A program made the position numbers and the translations under genes. From Planococcus citri (taxonomy: Eukaryota > Arthropoda > Insecta > Hemiptera > Pseudococcidae), in assembly GCF_950023065.1 (NCBI RefSeq), contig NC_088680.1, forward strand, positions 58,999,350 to 59,063,349: 64,000 bases of DNA, in the 5' to 3' direction. Positions 33,247-44,030 of the stretch are shown here, piece by piece. The stretch's first letter is position 1. The number at the start of each line of letters is the position of its first letter. The notes under the pieces were generated by a model. The model was not told the origin of the DNA. It made no database searches and worked only from the letters and a program-made list of their open reading frames with translations.

Positions 33247-34097
33247 ACAAGGGAACCTCTTGAGATGTCACTCTCCGATTTGAACGGGACCGCGATTTTT
33301 GGAAAGAGCATAGTCAAAAACTTCCAAAACCAAATTTTCAGCTGCGCAAGTTCATTTTTCGATTTTTGGCGAATTTTTTAAAATTCAAAATTGACTGTTT
33401 TTGGCGATTTATGCTTTTTTTTAAAAAAGTACGTACTTGATCAATAAAAATGGTCCAAATAAGTCCCAAAAGTAGTATTAATTACCCAAATCCAAATTTC
33501 ACCATTTCCAGCCATTCTGGAGCCTCCAGCGCGATTTTTCAATTTCTCCAGAATTTTGAATTTGCTCCAGAAGGCGTGAACATGAAGTTGGACAGCTAAA
33601 AATCAAGTTGTATATTACACTCGACCTGTTCAACGAGTTTATCCACATTCGAGCAGATTTTGAGTGACACTTCAAAAGTGGCTTTTTGATCAGATTTTTT
33701 CAAAATTGAAAAATCCAAAAAATCAAAAGTTTCCCGTTTGTGTGGAAATTTTTGAAATTCACGCGAATCGCTGTATTTTGTCCGTAACTAACCCCCCAAA
33801 TCAAAATTTCACAATTTCCAGCCATTCTGGAGCGCGATTTTTCAATTTCTCCAGAATTTTGAATTTGCTCCAGAAGGCGTGAATATGCAGTTATCGAGTT
33901 GTGTATTATACTCAATCTGTTTAACGAGTTTATCTACATTCGAGCCAATTTTGGGAGTGACACCACAAGAGTGGTAATCGAAAAATGAACTTGGGCAGCT
34001 GAAAATTTGGTTTTGGGGGTTTTACACTATGCTCTTTCCGAAAATCGCCGTCCCGTTCAAATCGGAGTGTGGCACCTCAAGAGGTTCCCTTGTAAAT
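33247..34097. mobile_element. Inner foldback element with ACAAGGGAACCTC ends
   Basis: The left end ACAAGGGAACCTCTTGAG, followed by CGATTTGAACGGGAC and GGAAAGAGCATAG, pairs with CTATGCTCTTTCC, GTCCCGTTCAAATCGGAG and CTCAAGAGGTTCCCTTGT at the right end (34027-34097). The middle is a partly duplicated block (33490-33600 and 33800-33900) with CCAGCCATTCTGGAG. Related sequence is seen at 4354 and at 48.3-50.9 kb, so this is a dispersed family. No coding capacity is visible. Confidence 0.85.
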
Positions 34098-34189
34098 TTT
34101 AGTTTCTAGATAGTAAGAATTCGGTTGCACAATTTTCATTTTTATTTTGTCATAAACTTTTAAAATTTTATTTATCATCTTAAAAACAA

Positions 34190-34462
34190 CATTGGATGAG
34201 GAGAGGGGCATAAAAAAGTAGAAATTGAAAATTAATGACATATTCGGATTCTATGCGAAATTTTAGTGCATTTTAATGGGTCACACGTGAGTATTCACAA
34301 AAAAATTGTCAAAGAGCACTGTAGGGTGGGCAAGGGCACACAAGGGTTAAAATTCAAAACTGATGTTATATTCGGATTCTACGCAAAATTTTAGTGTATT
34401 TTGATGGGTCGCATGCGAGTATTCGCAAAAAAGTTGTCAAAGTACACTTTATGGTGGGGGAG
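34190..34462. repeat. Two ~125 bp units, right side, inverted
   Basis: TTCGGATTCTACGCAAAATTT and GTGTATTTTGATGGGTCGCA near 34371-34412, and a related copy near 34250, are reverse complements of the units at 32710-33095. They complete the outer inverted structure around the foldback element. Confidence 0.8.
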
Positions 34463-34466
34463 GGGT

Positions 34467-34670
34467 GTCGCGGATTCGCGATCATAATTATTTGGCTATG
34501 TTTTTGTTGTATTTAAACTTTGTGAATTCAGTTATATTCGGCTACGATATCCGTTATCTGTAGTAATCCAAAGTATTTGTTATTGTTGTCATTGCAAAAT
34601 AAATAGAGTTACGAAAAGGTTCGTTTTTGAAGCGATTAGAAATAAATCACCCTATTTGTTATAGGGAAAT
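34467..34670 (+). mobile_element. Possible short LTR fragment
   Basis: The segment starts TGTCGCGGATTCGCGATC, contains AATAAA motifs near 34602 and 34650, and ends in CACCCTATTTGTTATA. Near-identical CACCCTTTGTTATA recurs at about 35860-35875, just before the primer binding site. One reading is that a short LTR was split by an insertion of about 1.2 kb. No second LTR is present, so this remains a suggestion. Confidence 0.35.
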
Positions 34671-35858
34671 ATATAATTGAACGATAAAAAAGGTGGTTAG
34701 CACGATAACCATTTGAACGATAAAACGTGGCTTAGTAACGGTAGTTTAGGTGGTAAGCACAGCATTTTTCCACCAATGAAAAAGGTGGTAGCCCGATAAT
34801 TTTCATTGATAAACACGATATTTTTCATTGATTAGCACGATATTTTTCATTAACAAAAGAAAATGCTGGCACACAGTGGGACAGATTCAATTTTTATGGT
34901 GTCAAAAATCATATTTCAGAAATGAATGCAAATTTTGACGTCAATCTTTTTAATACAAGGGTATTTTGAGGCGCTGAATTCATTTTTGTCGTTATTTTGG
35001 TTCTAACCGCAAATGGAAGCCCAAGAGGGGGGGGTGCAAAGGGGTAAATATTTTGAAAAAGTCGAGTAGCGGGGTATCGATAGGTAAGGTATGTACGTTT
35101 TTTGGGCTCCAGAATTCATTTTTGACGTTACTTTGGTTCGAAACCCAAATGGGGCTCCAGGAGGGTGTGCAAAGGAGCAAATTTATGAAAAAGTCGAGTA
35201 GGGTATTGTACGTTTTTCAAGCTCTAGAAACCACTTTTTGACGTTATTTTGGTTCGAAACTCAGATTTGGCCAAGAAGGGGGGGGGGGGGTGCAAAGGCC
35301 ATTCGAATAGGTAAAAAATATAGTTTTTTGTGATTTCATTGAAAATCTGTGATTTTTCCAAGTCCAATTGGTGGAGAATCCGGACATTTTGGAAAAAAGC
35401 ATTAGGCTCAGGTGGAAATTTACCGAATTTCAACTCTCCCTTGACAGCAAAATCCATCCCATTGGGTCAAAAACGTAAACGAGGTCGTCCGGCGTTATCT
35501 CGTAAAGCTTTATTGAAATAGGTACCTACTAGAACACTTAATTTTTTATTCACTCGTGAAAATCATAAACTTTTTGTTGTTCATTTATCCTTATTTATCG
35601 TGAACATCACTTATTTATCGTTCATTCTGTCAAAAACTTCTCATGGAAATTGTTTATTTTTTATTGTTCTTACTATCATATATATCGTGGATACCATCTA
35701 ATTTATCGTTCATTTTTTTAGGAATCGTGTGATACATTTTTTTATTGTGAAATACACTTTTTTATCATGCAATCCTCTTTTTCATCGTGAATACTTATTT
35801 ATCGTGATAACTCACTACTGTTATCGTGCTAACCCCCTTTTTTAAAGTAACGATAAAT
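34671..35858. repeat. Insertion with inverted arrays of a CACGATAA motif
   Basis: The left side (34680-34860) carries several GGTTAGCACGATAA, CCGATAA and AACACGATA motifs. The right side (35580-35850) carries the complements TTATCGTGAACATC, TTATCGTGATAAC and TTATCGTGCTAACC. Between them are three degenerate ~125 bp repeats keyed by GACGTTATTTTGGTTCGAAA (near 34988, 35123 and 35240). The architecture suggests a non-autonomous element with subterminal repeats. Confidence 0.5.
34970..35310. repeat. Three degenerate direct repeats (~117-135 bp)
   Basis: Each copy carries a GACGTTATTTTGGTTCGAAA-like phrase and GGGTGCAAAGG; the first two also carry GAAAAAGTCGAGTAG after these. A 13-G tract (35278-35290) lies in the third copy. 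The open frames on both strands here follow the repeat and are not genes. Confidence 0.7.
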
Positions 35859-35887
35859 TGCACCCTTTGTTATATCCTTTTTCATTA

Positions 35888-35909
35888 TGGTAGCAGAGCG
35901 TGGTTTCGA
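35888..35909 (+). other. Primer binding site for initiator tRNA-Met
   Basis: The 22-base site starts TGGTAGCAGAGC and ends GGTTTCGA. It is complementary to the 3' end of insect initiator methionine tRNA including CCA at about 20 of 22 positions, judged against the remembered tRNA sequence. This identifies the start of the internal region of an LTR retrotransposon and implies that LTR sequence lies just upstream. Confidence 0.7.
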
Positions 35910-35989
35910 GTGAGAGAGGTGCGCAGACGACCATTTCTTGCAATCAGCGTTTTGAGCTTTTCTTCAGACAAATGGTTGAAAGAGATGGA

Positions 35990-36515
35990 AGTCGCTTGGC
36001 CAAAGGCAATGAATTTACAATTTGAATCCGAACCTGAACCTGAACCAGAACCAGTACTTATCTCAAATAATACAGCTATAATTCAGCCTCCGTTTAAAAT
36101 CGATTGTACTCAATTTAAAACACTCAACTATCTACTTGATGCAACGTTAAGCTATATGAAAAATGTCAATTCGAATAATATTGTTCAGAAAACCGAAGAA
36201 GCTTTCAACCAGTGGATTATATATATCCAAAACAAAAATTATCCTGATATTTCGCAACCTAATGCGCTTGGTTTAAAGCGTGATTCTCAAAATATTATAT
36301 GTTGTCATGGACACTTGGTTGAATCATGTCTCGATGATAATGCAAAGTTTCCAATACTTCTACCTGAGAAAGAATTCTTCACTCGTTTATTACTTAATTG
36401 AAAAAATTCATATTGATAACTATCATGTTGGCGTTTCGCATACCCACTCTCTCTGAATTTTGGGTTTTTGTGGGTCCCTTCTACATTTTTCCGGATAATT
36501 TTTTTAGTAAGCAAA
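35990..36515 (+). pseudogene. BEL/Pao retrotransposon pol fragment (pre-integrase region)
   Basis: The open frame 35826-36401 matches the segment between RNase H and integrase of BEL/Pao pol. FKTLNYLLDATLSYMKN corresponds to the LLRVTAYVLRFI-type block, EEAFNQWIIYIQNK to the ELxxAxxxWIxxxQ block, and GLKRDSQNIICCHGHL with AKFPILLPEKEFFTRLL to the GIIRCxGRL...PILLPxxHxxTxLL block. After a stop and frameshift, NYHVGVSHTL (family HHAGVxHTL) continues, and the reading fades within the right inverted end. Reverse transcriptase, protease and the integrase core are absent, so the copy is dead. The primer binding site lies only ~100 bp upstream, so a large internal deletion or a fusion is implied. 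Confidence 0.8.
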
Positions 36516-36580
36516 AAAGTTCAGTAGGGTAACACTTTTACGTTTGTGGATTGTAGACTAGTATGCCAGATGAGTGATTT

Positions 36581-36838
36581 TGCTAATAAGAGTCTATTTG
36601 CAGCCCAAATGATCTTCAAGAAACATTACATTGCTCCCTTATACTTGTTTTGCTTGTGATTTAAACTGTGTCTGAAGCGTTTTTCTGTGATAGGTACCTA
36701 TATTATTTCATTTTGCACAAATAAAACGTATGCATCACTTGAAAAATATTTTTATTTGCAATTAATCGTATATGGACAATTATAAACATGCAAACTAATT
36801 AATAGGTACTAAAAAAAATGAAAACAATGCAAAGCAAA
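36581..36838. other. Non-coding spacer
   Basis: AT-rich sequence with an AATAAA near 36720. No gene is recognised. Confidence 0.35.
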
Positions 36839-36839
36839 A

Positions 36840-37230
36840 AAGCAAAATAATAATTTGGGAACAAATTTTCCAAGTTTAAGTAAGTATAAAAATTAAAAAT
36901 ATAAACTCAACGAATTTAAATTTAAAATTAAATTCAGCATCTGAATCAAATTTAAACTACTTAGGTACCTACATAAGTTATAAAAACACAAAAATTTGTT
37001 CCAAACTAAAATTCAAGTTCAAAATTATAAATTTATTAATTGGCCTTGATAGTTGATGTTACTTTGTATTTTTATTTTTATAACTTATGTAAGTACCTAT
37101 GTATGTTAAAGTTCCTAAATTCAGGTGCTGAATTTTTTATTTTAAATATACAATTTGATGATTTATATTTTCAATTTTTATACTTTAAGTAACTTTAAAA
37201 ATTTGTTCCTAAGTAGGTAATTATAAATTT
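36840..37230. mobile_element. AT-rich MITE with ~140 bp inverted arms
   Basis: The left arm (about 36855-37005) and right arm (about 37065-37215) pair. GGGAACAAATTTTCCAAGTT then AGTATAAAAATTAAAAATAT on the left faces ATATTTTCAATTTTTATACT and AAAAATTTGTTCCTAAG on the right. TAAGTAGGTACC-like and ATAACTTATGTAAGTACC phrases also pair near the centre. It lies in the 3' flank of the secreted-protein gene that follows. Confidence 0.7.
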
Positions 37231-37479
37231 GCATTTTTACTTTGTAGGTATTGTGTTTTCATTTTTTTTTTTTAGTTCAAATCAGAAATCATTATTGGGT
37301 TCATGTGTTGATTTATTTGTGATATGGAATTCAGAGATTTTATTTTTGAAACAAGATGAAAATATAAATTTAATTTTATCGTAAGGGGTGGTTATTTGTT
37401 ACAAGCGAATTTCTTTCAAAACATTTTTTTTTAAATTTTTTTTGGAGGAATTCCTAATTAGTTTTATAAAAACTGTTTG

Positions 37480-38337
37480 TTAATTGTTTACAATATTGAT
37501 TTGACCGTTATCTCTACGATATGTTACCTTGATAATATCTTTAACTAACATTGGTGTTTGAAGTACCTCAGTACATCGCTTCATTGGCAATCCATTTGCC
37601 TCTCCACATATCTCACCAGAGGGAGAGAATTTTATTGAAATTTCTATCTCAGTCTGAATTTCTTCCATGAGATATTCTACAAAGACTGATGACTCGGCAG
37701 GGATGGTGATATCGGTTTTGGCACCAAGTTCTCCAGATTGTTGTTTAGATTTCTTCTGTTCTTCTCCCCAAACGTGGGTAAATTCATAATCTAACCCATT
37801 TCTCGAGAATGGTAATCGTATTTTAATAGGACATGGTGTTTTTGTGCTAAAGTTGATACCTAGGTCTTTGTTTTCTTCATTTGTTATGCTCACTAGATCC
37901 GTTACTGTTGTTTTGATCCCAATATTGCGGGTTATATTGATCGGCGATGTATTGCTGAATACTTGTTTATGTTGCAATACAATTTTGACACGATGCCTTA
38001 ATAAACGAGGCTCCATTACCTCGCGATAGCTCCACAGGTTATAGAATTTCTCCTTCATCTCATCTCTATTAAAGTAACAAGTTTCAAAGGACATATTCTG
38101 GTACTTGTTTTCCAATGCTTTTTTACATTCTTCCTCGGGCCAAAGGTTGTGGATACGAGCTTCGTCCTTAGTCATAATTGCATATTCACGTCCAAATAAG
38201 ACTTTATGAAAAATTACCCCATCCGAATGCAGTCGTATAATTATATTTCCATCCAACAGATCTGTTTCTGTACACGATGCGAGTTTGAAAATAAGAACCG
38301 AAATCAACGCGAACAACATCATTACAAATGAAATCAA
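37480..38337 (-). CDS. Secreted aerolysin/ETX-MTX2-like protein (putative)
   Basis: A 285-residue single-exon gene. Residues 1-22 form a clear signal peptide (hydrophobic FVMMLFALISVLIF core, then a small-residue SCT site), so the product is secreted. The mature part has a short N-terminal domain (about 25-110, with Cys71 and Cys87) and a long beta-rich region from about 118. That region has FSNTSPINITRN, an alternating polar/hydrophobic stretch, then TDITIPAESSVFVEYLMEE and IEISIKFSPSGEICG. This order resembles the aerolysin-type (ETX/MTX2) fold, where such a serine/threonine-rich amphipathic segment is followed by a VPAxSxVxV strand. Cysteines at 169, 244 and 255 and N-glycosylation sequons at 81, 129, 134 and 162 fit an extracellular protein. 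Family assignment is inference from pattern, not a search. Alternatives are an unrelated secreted beta-protein. Possible AATAAA signals read on the minus strand lie near 37312 and 37339. Confidence 0.75.
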   Translation of the reverse strand: MISFVMMLFALISVLIFKLASCTETDLLDGNIIIRLHSDGVIFHKVLFGREYAIMTKDEARIHNLWPEEECKKALENKYQNMSFETCYFNRDEMKEKFYNLWSYREVMEPRLLRHRVKIVLQHKQVFSNTSPINITRNIGIKTTVTDLVSITNEENKDLGINFSTKTPCPIKIRLPFSRNGLDYEFTHVWGEEQKKSKQQSGELGAKTDITIPAESSVFVEYLMEEIQTEIEISIKFSPSGEICGEANGLPMKRCTEVLQTPMLVKDIIKVTYRRDNGQINIVNN

Positions 38338-40008
38338 ATCGACAGTTATTACGTCTTTTTAATCGAAATAAAAACTGTACAGAATCAATGAGACCTTTCT
38401 ACAACTTGCACTTGTTAGAAAGTGAAGAGATAATTCAATGAAGTCCAATATATGTACCTATACCTATTAGAGATGAGCGATTGTACGAACGTCATGTGGT
38501 AAGATTATCATTCTCGCATGCCATACATCGCGGGTTTCAAGTTATCAAGTTCACAAAGTGCAAAGTACTACTAACTTTTTATTATGACTCGAGAATGGAG
38601 CCAGTATTTTTATCCCTCAAAAATTTCCAAAGTTACGAACATTGGCATAATTTACATTTATACGGTTATTTTTTGCCCAAAAAAAAAATAAAATAGAAAT
38701 AGAAAATAAACAAGTTGAGCAAATTTTATTTTTACACACGAACCTTCATCCCCTCTCTTTTTTAATAAGCTGTCGTGGGATCAAAATTATCTATGGTTCG
38801 TTTTCATGTACTTCTAATCTCAAATTCAAAGATCTCAACTCAAAATCAACAGATGATAACAAAATGTGAAAAAAATGGCTGAAACATTTATTTTCAAAGT
38901 TCTGGGAGCATCTGACTTGACCGAAAATCACCACTTTTTCACTACCTACCTTTCAAAAAAAAAAATCATTACCTTCCAAATCATTTTTAACCCCCCCCCC
39001 CTTCCCCAATCAATTTTTTCATTTATTTTCATTTTTTTTTGGTTTGGAACTATTTTAAGAATAAAATTTTTTCAAATACGAAAGATCTACCTAGGATTTT
39101 TTTTCATTTTTAGCAATGATTTTTATGTTTTTCAAGAGTGAAAAATCGAATTTTCCTGTTGTTTCATTTTTCACTACCTTTCAAGCAAAATTGCCAAGAA
39201 TTACTACTTTTTCACACTTTCACTAGCTGTAGATACCGTTAAATTAGACAACTTTTGATACTTGGTTTTGAAAAATTTTGGGACACACAAACTCTCTCTC
39301 ATGGTCTTTTCTGGGATGAAAATTATCCTTCAAGATTCATTTCTCTGCAATATGTAATTTGAGAGCTGCAAAAGTCGACAAAAAAGCAACAAAATATGCA
39401 TAAAATTGACTACCATAAAATACTGGTTTTAAAATTTTTAAAGACTCCCTCCTCCCTCCTGAGTTTGTACAAAAATCTTTAAAAGCCTCAAATATAATGA
39501 AAAATGTATTCCTTCAGATCGCCCTCCTCCAAATGGACCAATTAGGGATCAAAATTATTCGCTGATGTTCAACCAACACGAATTTTCAAGTTCTAGAATA
39601 AAAAAGGCCTTTTGAACAAATAGCCACAAATTTGTCCAAATATCACATTATATGTACTAGTTCAATAGAAAAAAAAATTAAATAAAATAAAGAAATGGAT
39701 GGAAGCAAGTAGAAAAAACATCCCAAAAAAATGAGAACGAAAAATTTAATCATCCATGAATAATCTGAGGCTGTACGTAGAGATAATTCGGTACCCATGA
39801 TGAATCAGAAGCAGGAAGGAAAGGTTAGAAATGTCCCAAAATTTGAAAAATCAGAACCTCCTTCATTGGTTTTCAAACATTTTGCTATCACGTTAATTAT
39901 TTCAACTCCAAAAAGCTTCTTCGGGTCTCTAAAAATGTTGAAAAAATTTAGGAGTTTTTGAAACCTCCTTCTCCCGCCTATTTCTAGTCTCTCATGCTCG
40001 ACATTAGA
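38338..40008. other. AT-rich non-coding
   Basis: 5' flank of the secreted-protein gene and then low-complexity sequence with an 11-C tract (38991-39001). Around 38470 is a TAGAGATGAGCGATTG motif that resembles a hAT-type end, but no partner end was found. The open frames at 38481-38696 and 38866-39141 are not supported. Confidence 0.4.
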
Positions 40009-40009
40009 G

Positions 40010-40557
40010 TACCGGGTGACCCAAAAGTTACGCAACCCAAAATTTTTTTTTAAATAAAAAATACGTTTATGAGCAGGCTTTTTCAATTGCGTTGTTATTA
40101 ATAGTAGGAGGGTACTCCCCCAAGTAATTAAAGTTTCACCCCCCATTCGAATTGCATAGCGCACATTTTGCAGGGGCAGACCAGGCATACTTGAATTATA
40201 TTACCAAGCAGACAATTATCATAGGTGTACGAAAGGTTGCCTACGTCGGATTATTTTAAGATGGCTTATGCAACGCTACACGATGGTCTTCACCAGATGA
40301 TGCACCCCCCGCCATTCGCCGATCATTATTTAATTTTTCAGGAAAAAAAACTTTGAAAATTTTTTCGTGAAAAATCGAAAATTTTTACTTAATACTAAAA
40401 ATGTTGTGGAAGAATCATTACAAGGGAACAAGTTTATTAGCTGTGAATCACTTGGAGTCTCTGCTATGCAACGACTGCCATTTCATTTCTTTTTGGCTGT
40501 TGATATTTTTTCAAGGAACCAATTTTTCGGTTGCAGGACTTTTAAGTCACCCGGTAC
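40010..40557. mobile_element. Mariner-like TIR element, ~0.55 kb
   Basis: The left end AGTACCGGGTGACCCAAAAG followed by TTACGCAACC pairs with the right end GGTTGCAGGACTTTTAAGTC and ACCCGGTACT (about 40528-40557). A TA dinucleotide stands within one base of each end, consistent with a Tc1/mariner-type target. The minus-strand frame 39805-40188 crosses the left end; its NVRYAIRMGGE could be the decayed C-terminus of a mariner transposase (family RCIxxxGGHFEH), but this is weak. No catalytic DDE/D core is seen. Confidence 0.7.
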
Positions 40558-43500
40558 TTACTTATTTCAATTCAAAAATCAAAATAGAGCCAATTCTTGT
40601 AATTTCCAAAAGAACAAAAATATGTTCCAGAGTAAAAAAGAGATTGATTTTCAAAATTTTAAACATTCAACTCACTCTCTTTATTTCCAGGCTGTTTCGA
40701 AACCCTCATACTCCGTTTCCATGCATTTGTTGTTTAAAAGGTATTCAAGCAAGTAGAAATATTTTGAGCAATCCGAATAAATTTCCAAATTTGTGAAAAA
40801 CGTTCCTAAAAAAAATTGTGAAAAAATTGAAATCTTGCAGGGGGCTCTAAAAAAATAAATTAATGCCCCAAAATTCGTTTTTTTCAACACTTTTGAGAAC
40901 TCACAAGAAAATTTTTTCCTAATTTTTCACATTGAAGTGAATTTTTGAATTCCAAAATGATATTTTAACAAAATATGCAATTAAAAATTTTTTGGGGTTC
41001 TACTTTCAGAAAATTCTCACTTTATCAAAATTTAATTTTTTTTAAATTCAATAACATTAAAATTTTGTCAAGTAATTTTCAAAAAGTTCCAGATATTTCA
41101 GTTTCATACCAACTTCGTTGACAGAATTTTTTGGAAATATTTCATAAAACAAAGCAAAAAATTTTTTGAATTTTCTTCAAATGAAAAATAAGCGGTTCAA
41201 TGACCAAAAATCCAACAGTTTGTGGTAATTTGGAACACTTTTTTCTTTTTTTCGCAAACATTTTTGCTGTAGCTTCACTTGGGTCTACGTACGTTGGATT
41301 TGCATTTAAATTTCCAACTTTTATAAGATGGAACTCAAGTCATCGAAATAACAAAATTTTTGGGAAAAAAAAGGAAAACACATACATGTATCTTTGCCAT
41401 ATTATTTTGTAGATATTCAAATTCAGACCGCAATTAGCAAAATATAGTCAGCATCAAAGTCGCCATAAAAATAATGGGTAGGCAACCAAACATACACGCA
41501 TGCATGTGTTACCATAAGTTATTACGATGTAGAATGTAGATATAATTCACAACCATCTCCATATTAATCGCTTCAACTTTTTTTCATCTTCTCTTCACCT
41601 CCTCTTCTTCCAAACAGCAAAAAATATTATTTTTCGAGGCAGAAAATTGGCTGAGTCGAAATATTAAAAACAGATCTCGAGTTCAACGAATTTCAAAAAA
41701 TCCCCAGTAGCTTCTCTCTCAATGATTAAAATTCAAAAAATAATTTTTCAAGTTTACCAGCATCACATTGAACCTCGCTTTTAACCTTCAAAAAACGCGA
41801 GGGAGTACAATGGAGCATTTGGAATCATTGAATAATAAAACTACCCTCGTTCTTTTAAAATTGAAAATCAGAAGGGAAAAAAATTGTTAAACACAACAAC
41901 CCTCAAATAAAAATAGAACAAAAAACGTCTACCTCGCTTAGGTACTTGAGAAAACCTCGCCGATTAACAACATTACACAATACTCTTCGAAGATTTCTAG
42001 CACCTATATCGCAAGTTTTCTAAAAATGGATAAAACCCTCACCTACACACCGAGAGATATGCGAGATGGTAATTGAATCACGAAATTATACAGCATTTGA
42101 TTCGAACTCACAGTCAGCTCAACGACCTTACTGTTTGTACGGTAAAAACAACGCAATTAATCTTCTTCCCAGCATCCATTAATATGCTAACTGAGTCAAC
42201 AGTCTCTCAGCTGAATAACCAACAAAATTGTGTAACGATAAACTAATACCTTAATTAGACAAAGGTTCGCGTAGATTACCATATTAACAAGGCGTCTCTT
42301 TATTATAGATAGGTATTTTGTCGTCTTCGAGCTTCGTATCTTTGTTGCGATGGAAATCGATCTAATCGTCATATTCTTACTATAATTTCTTATTACCTCA
42401 ACCTCGCACTCGACAGTGAGAACAATTATACGGTACAAATTGGAAAAATATACATATTAAAAAAAAATCAAATGAAACTATAAAGAGGGTGGAAATTATT
42501 CCAGAGAAAAATTACAAGCACTGAATTGCATTCTTCAATTTTTAAAGAATTTCTGAAAATTACAATTCGACCTATTTCTCATGAAAACATTACAATTTGA
42601 TCAAGTTGACTTGGAGAAGCTGAAATTTAATTCACATTCTAATACTTTCGACCTCCAAAATTAATTGATGAAAGTCCCAAGTAATTTTGAAGCCTCAAGC
42701 AATATTTTTTGATTTTTCAATTACTGAAAAAAGTCCATAAAAAGGGTCCAAATAAAATGCATTTGCAACAAACACGAATTAATCGACCTCTCAACTTTTT
42801 TAATCAACTCGGATATATGTAAATTTTCAAGATTTATTTCTGCCAGTTCTAATCCATACTTAGACATTCTCAACGACATTTAAAAAAAAAACAGAAACCC
42901 CAAAAATTTGCTGGAGGCTCCAGAATGGTTGACACAACGCGGAAACATAGGTCAATTTATAAAGTCAAAAATAGGGTAAGTATGAGCCAAATTTTGGCGT
43001 TATATGTACCTACTCCAATTTCCATGAAATATTGATTTTTCTTGATGAGAATGACATTTGAATTTTTATAAATTTTCAAAAAATCAAATTGAGACCCCAA
43101 AATTTTTCCTCCTGATGTACTTTTGAATGTGGTTTGAGTTTTGCTCCATCCATAGCAAAATTTTTCAAGTTAGAATTTTTGCTCTGTTTTCTCATCGAAA
43201 AAAAATTTAGATAAGAAATACGTATGGTAATGATTTTTTTAACAAAAGGAAGGAAATTTTTTATCACAAGCTCAGGAAAAGAAAGCATCATGGCCACATA
43301 AATATGTACCTAGCATACGACTGAAAATGTTTACCTACTCAGATTTCGATAATTAATAGTACATAAAAAAATACTTGTAGGTAAAGATTTTAGTAGAAAA
43401 CACTAAAAAAAATACTGCAAAACTGCAACGAAAAATAAAAACAGATAAAACAAGGATTTGAGAACAAAACACAAAAACTAAAAATTGAAAAAATGAAGCT

Positions 43501-44030
43501 AAAACTACATTTTTTTCGGTTTTTCCCCAAATTTAATTTTTTTTCTGGGCTTTTGATATTATGTACATGTACTTAAGTTTGGTTCAAATTCGTCATTTTT
43601 TCGCAAACTTACCAAAAAATACATACTTACAAAACTCTCAAAACTTAAAAAATGAAGGTTTCAGTTTTCATTTTTCAAATCAAGTTTTTTTTTTAAATTT
43701 TAGTTTGTTATTTTTTGCTGAGTTTAAAACAAAAACATGCACAATAAAAACACTTATTTTATTTTGTGAAGGAAAAAAATCCCCAGAAAAATGAAATTTT
43801 AAAAACTGAGAGACGAGTCGACGAAAAACAAACTTGAAAATTGATGAAATGTTTTTTCTTGTGATGGTGGGGGGGGGGGTGTTTTTAATTGGGAGATCAT
43901 CAAATGAAACCAAAAAAACTGATACCAACTGAAACTAAAGTATAAAAGCTCAAAACTGAAAAATGAATTTTTGAGACAAATTTAACTTGGATCAAAGTAG
44001 CAATAACAAAAGCCAAAAAAACAGGAATAA
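40558..44030. other. AT-rich non-coding
   Basis: Long low-complexity stretch with no supported gene. A CTGGAGGCTCCAGAATGG motif near 42909-42926 belongs to the dispersed repeat seen at 8.5, 33.5 and 48.4 kb. An 11-G tract lies at 43869-43879. The open frames at 40367-40890, 41200-41412, 42196-42438, 43076-43297 and 43561-43928 have no recognisable features. Confidence 0.4.

Larger units (their letters stand above)
32235..36580. mobile_element. Composite element with ~60-100 bp inverted ends
   Basis: 32292-32355 (CTGAAATTTTTTGCTTACTA, then AAAATGTAGAAGGGACCC) pairs with 36460-36524 as reverse complement at about 90 percent. A TA dinucleotide lies at each outer side (32290-32291 and 36525-36526), which would suit a Tc1/mariner-type insertion. 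However, weaker pairing continues outside (TATAGTCTACAAT near 32245 against ATTGTAGACTAGTA near 36550), so the true boundary is uncertain. Inside are nested foldback arms, tandem repeats, an LTR-like piece, a primer binding site and a BEL/Pao fragment. No intact transposase is seen. Confidence 0.65.

Noticed and set aside
35134..35150. tRNA-like GGTTCGAAAC box
   Set aside because: The motif is part of a degenerate direct repeat, with no A box at proper distance and no cloverleaf.
38470..38490. Single hAT-like end TAGAGATGAGCG
   Set aside because: No matching inverted end or 8-bp target duplication could be found.
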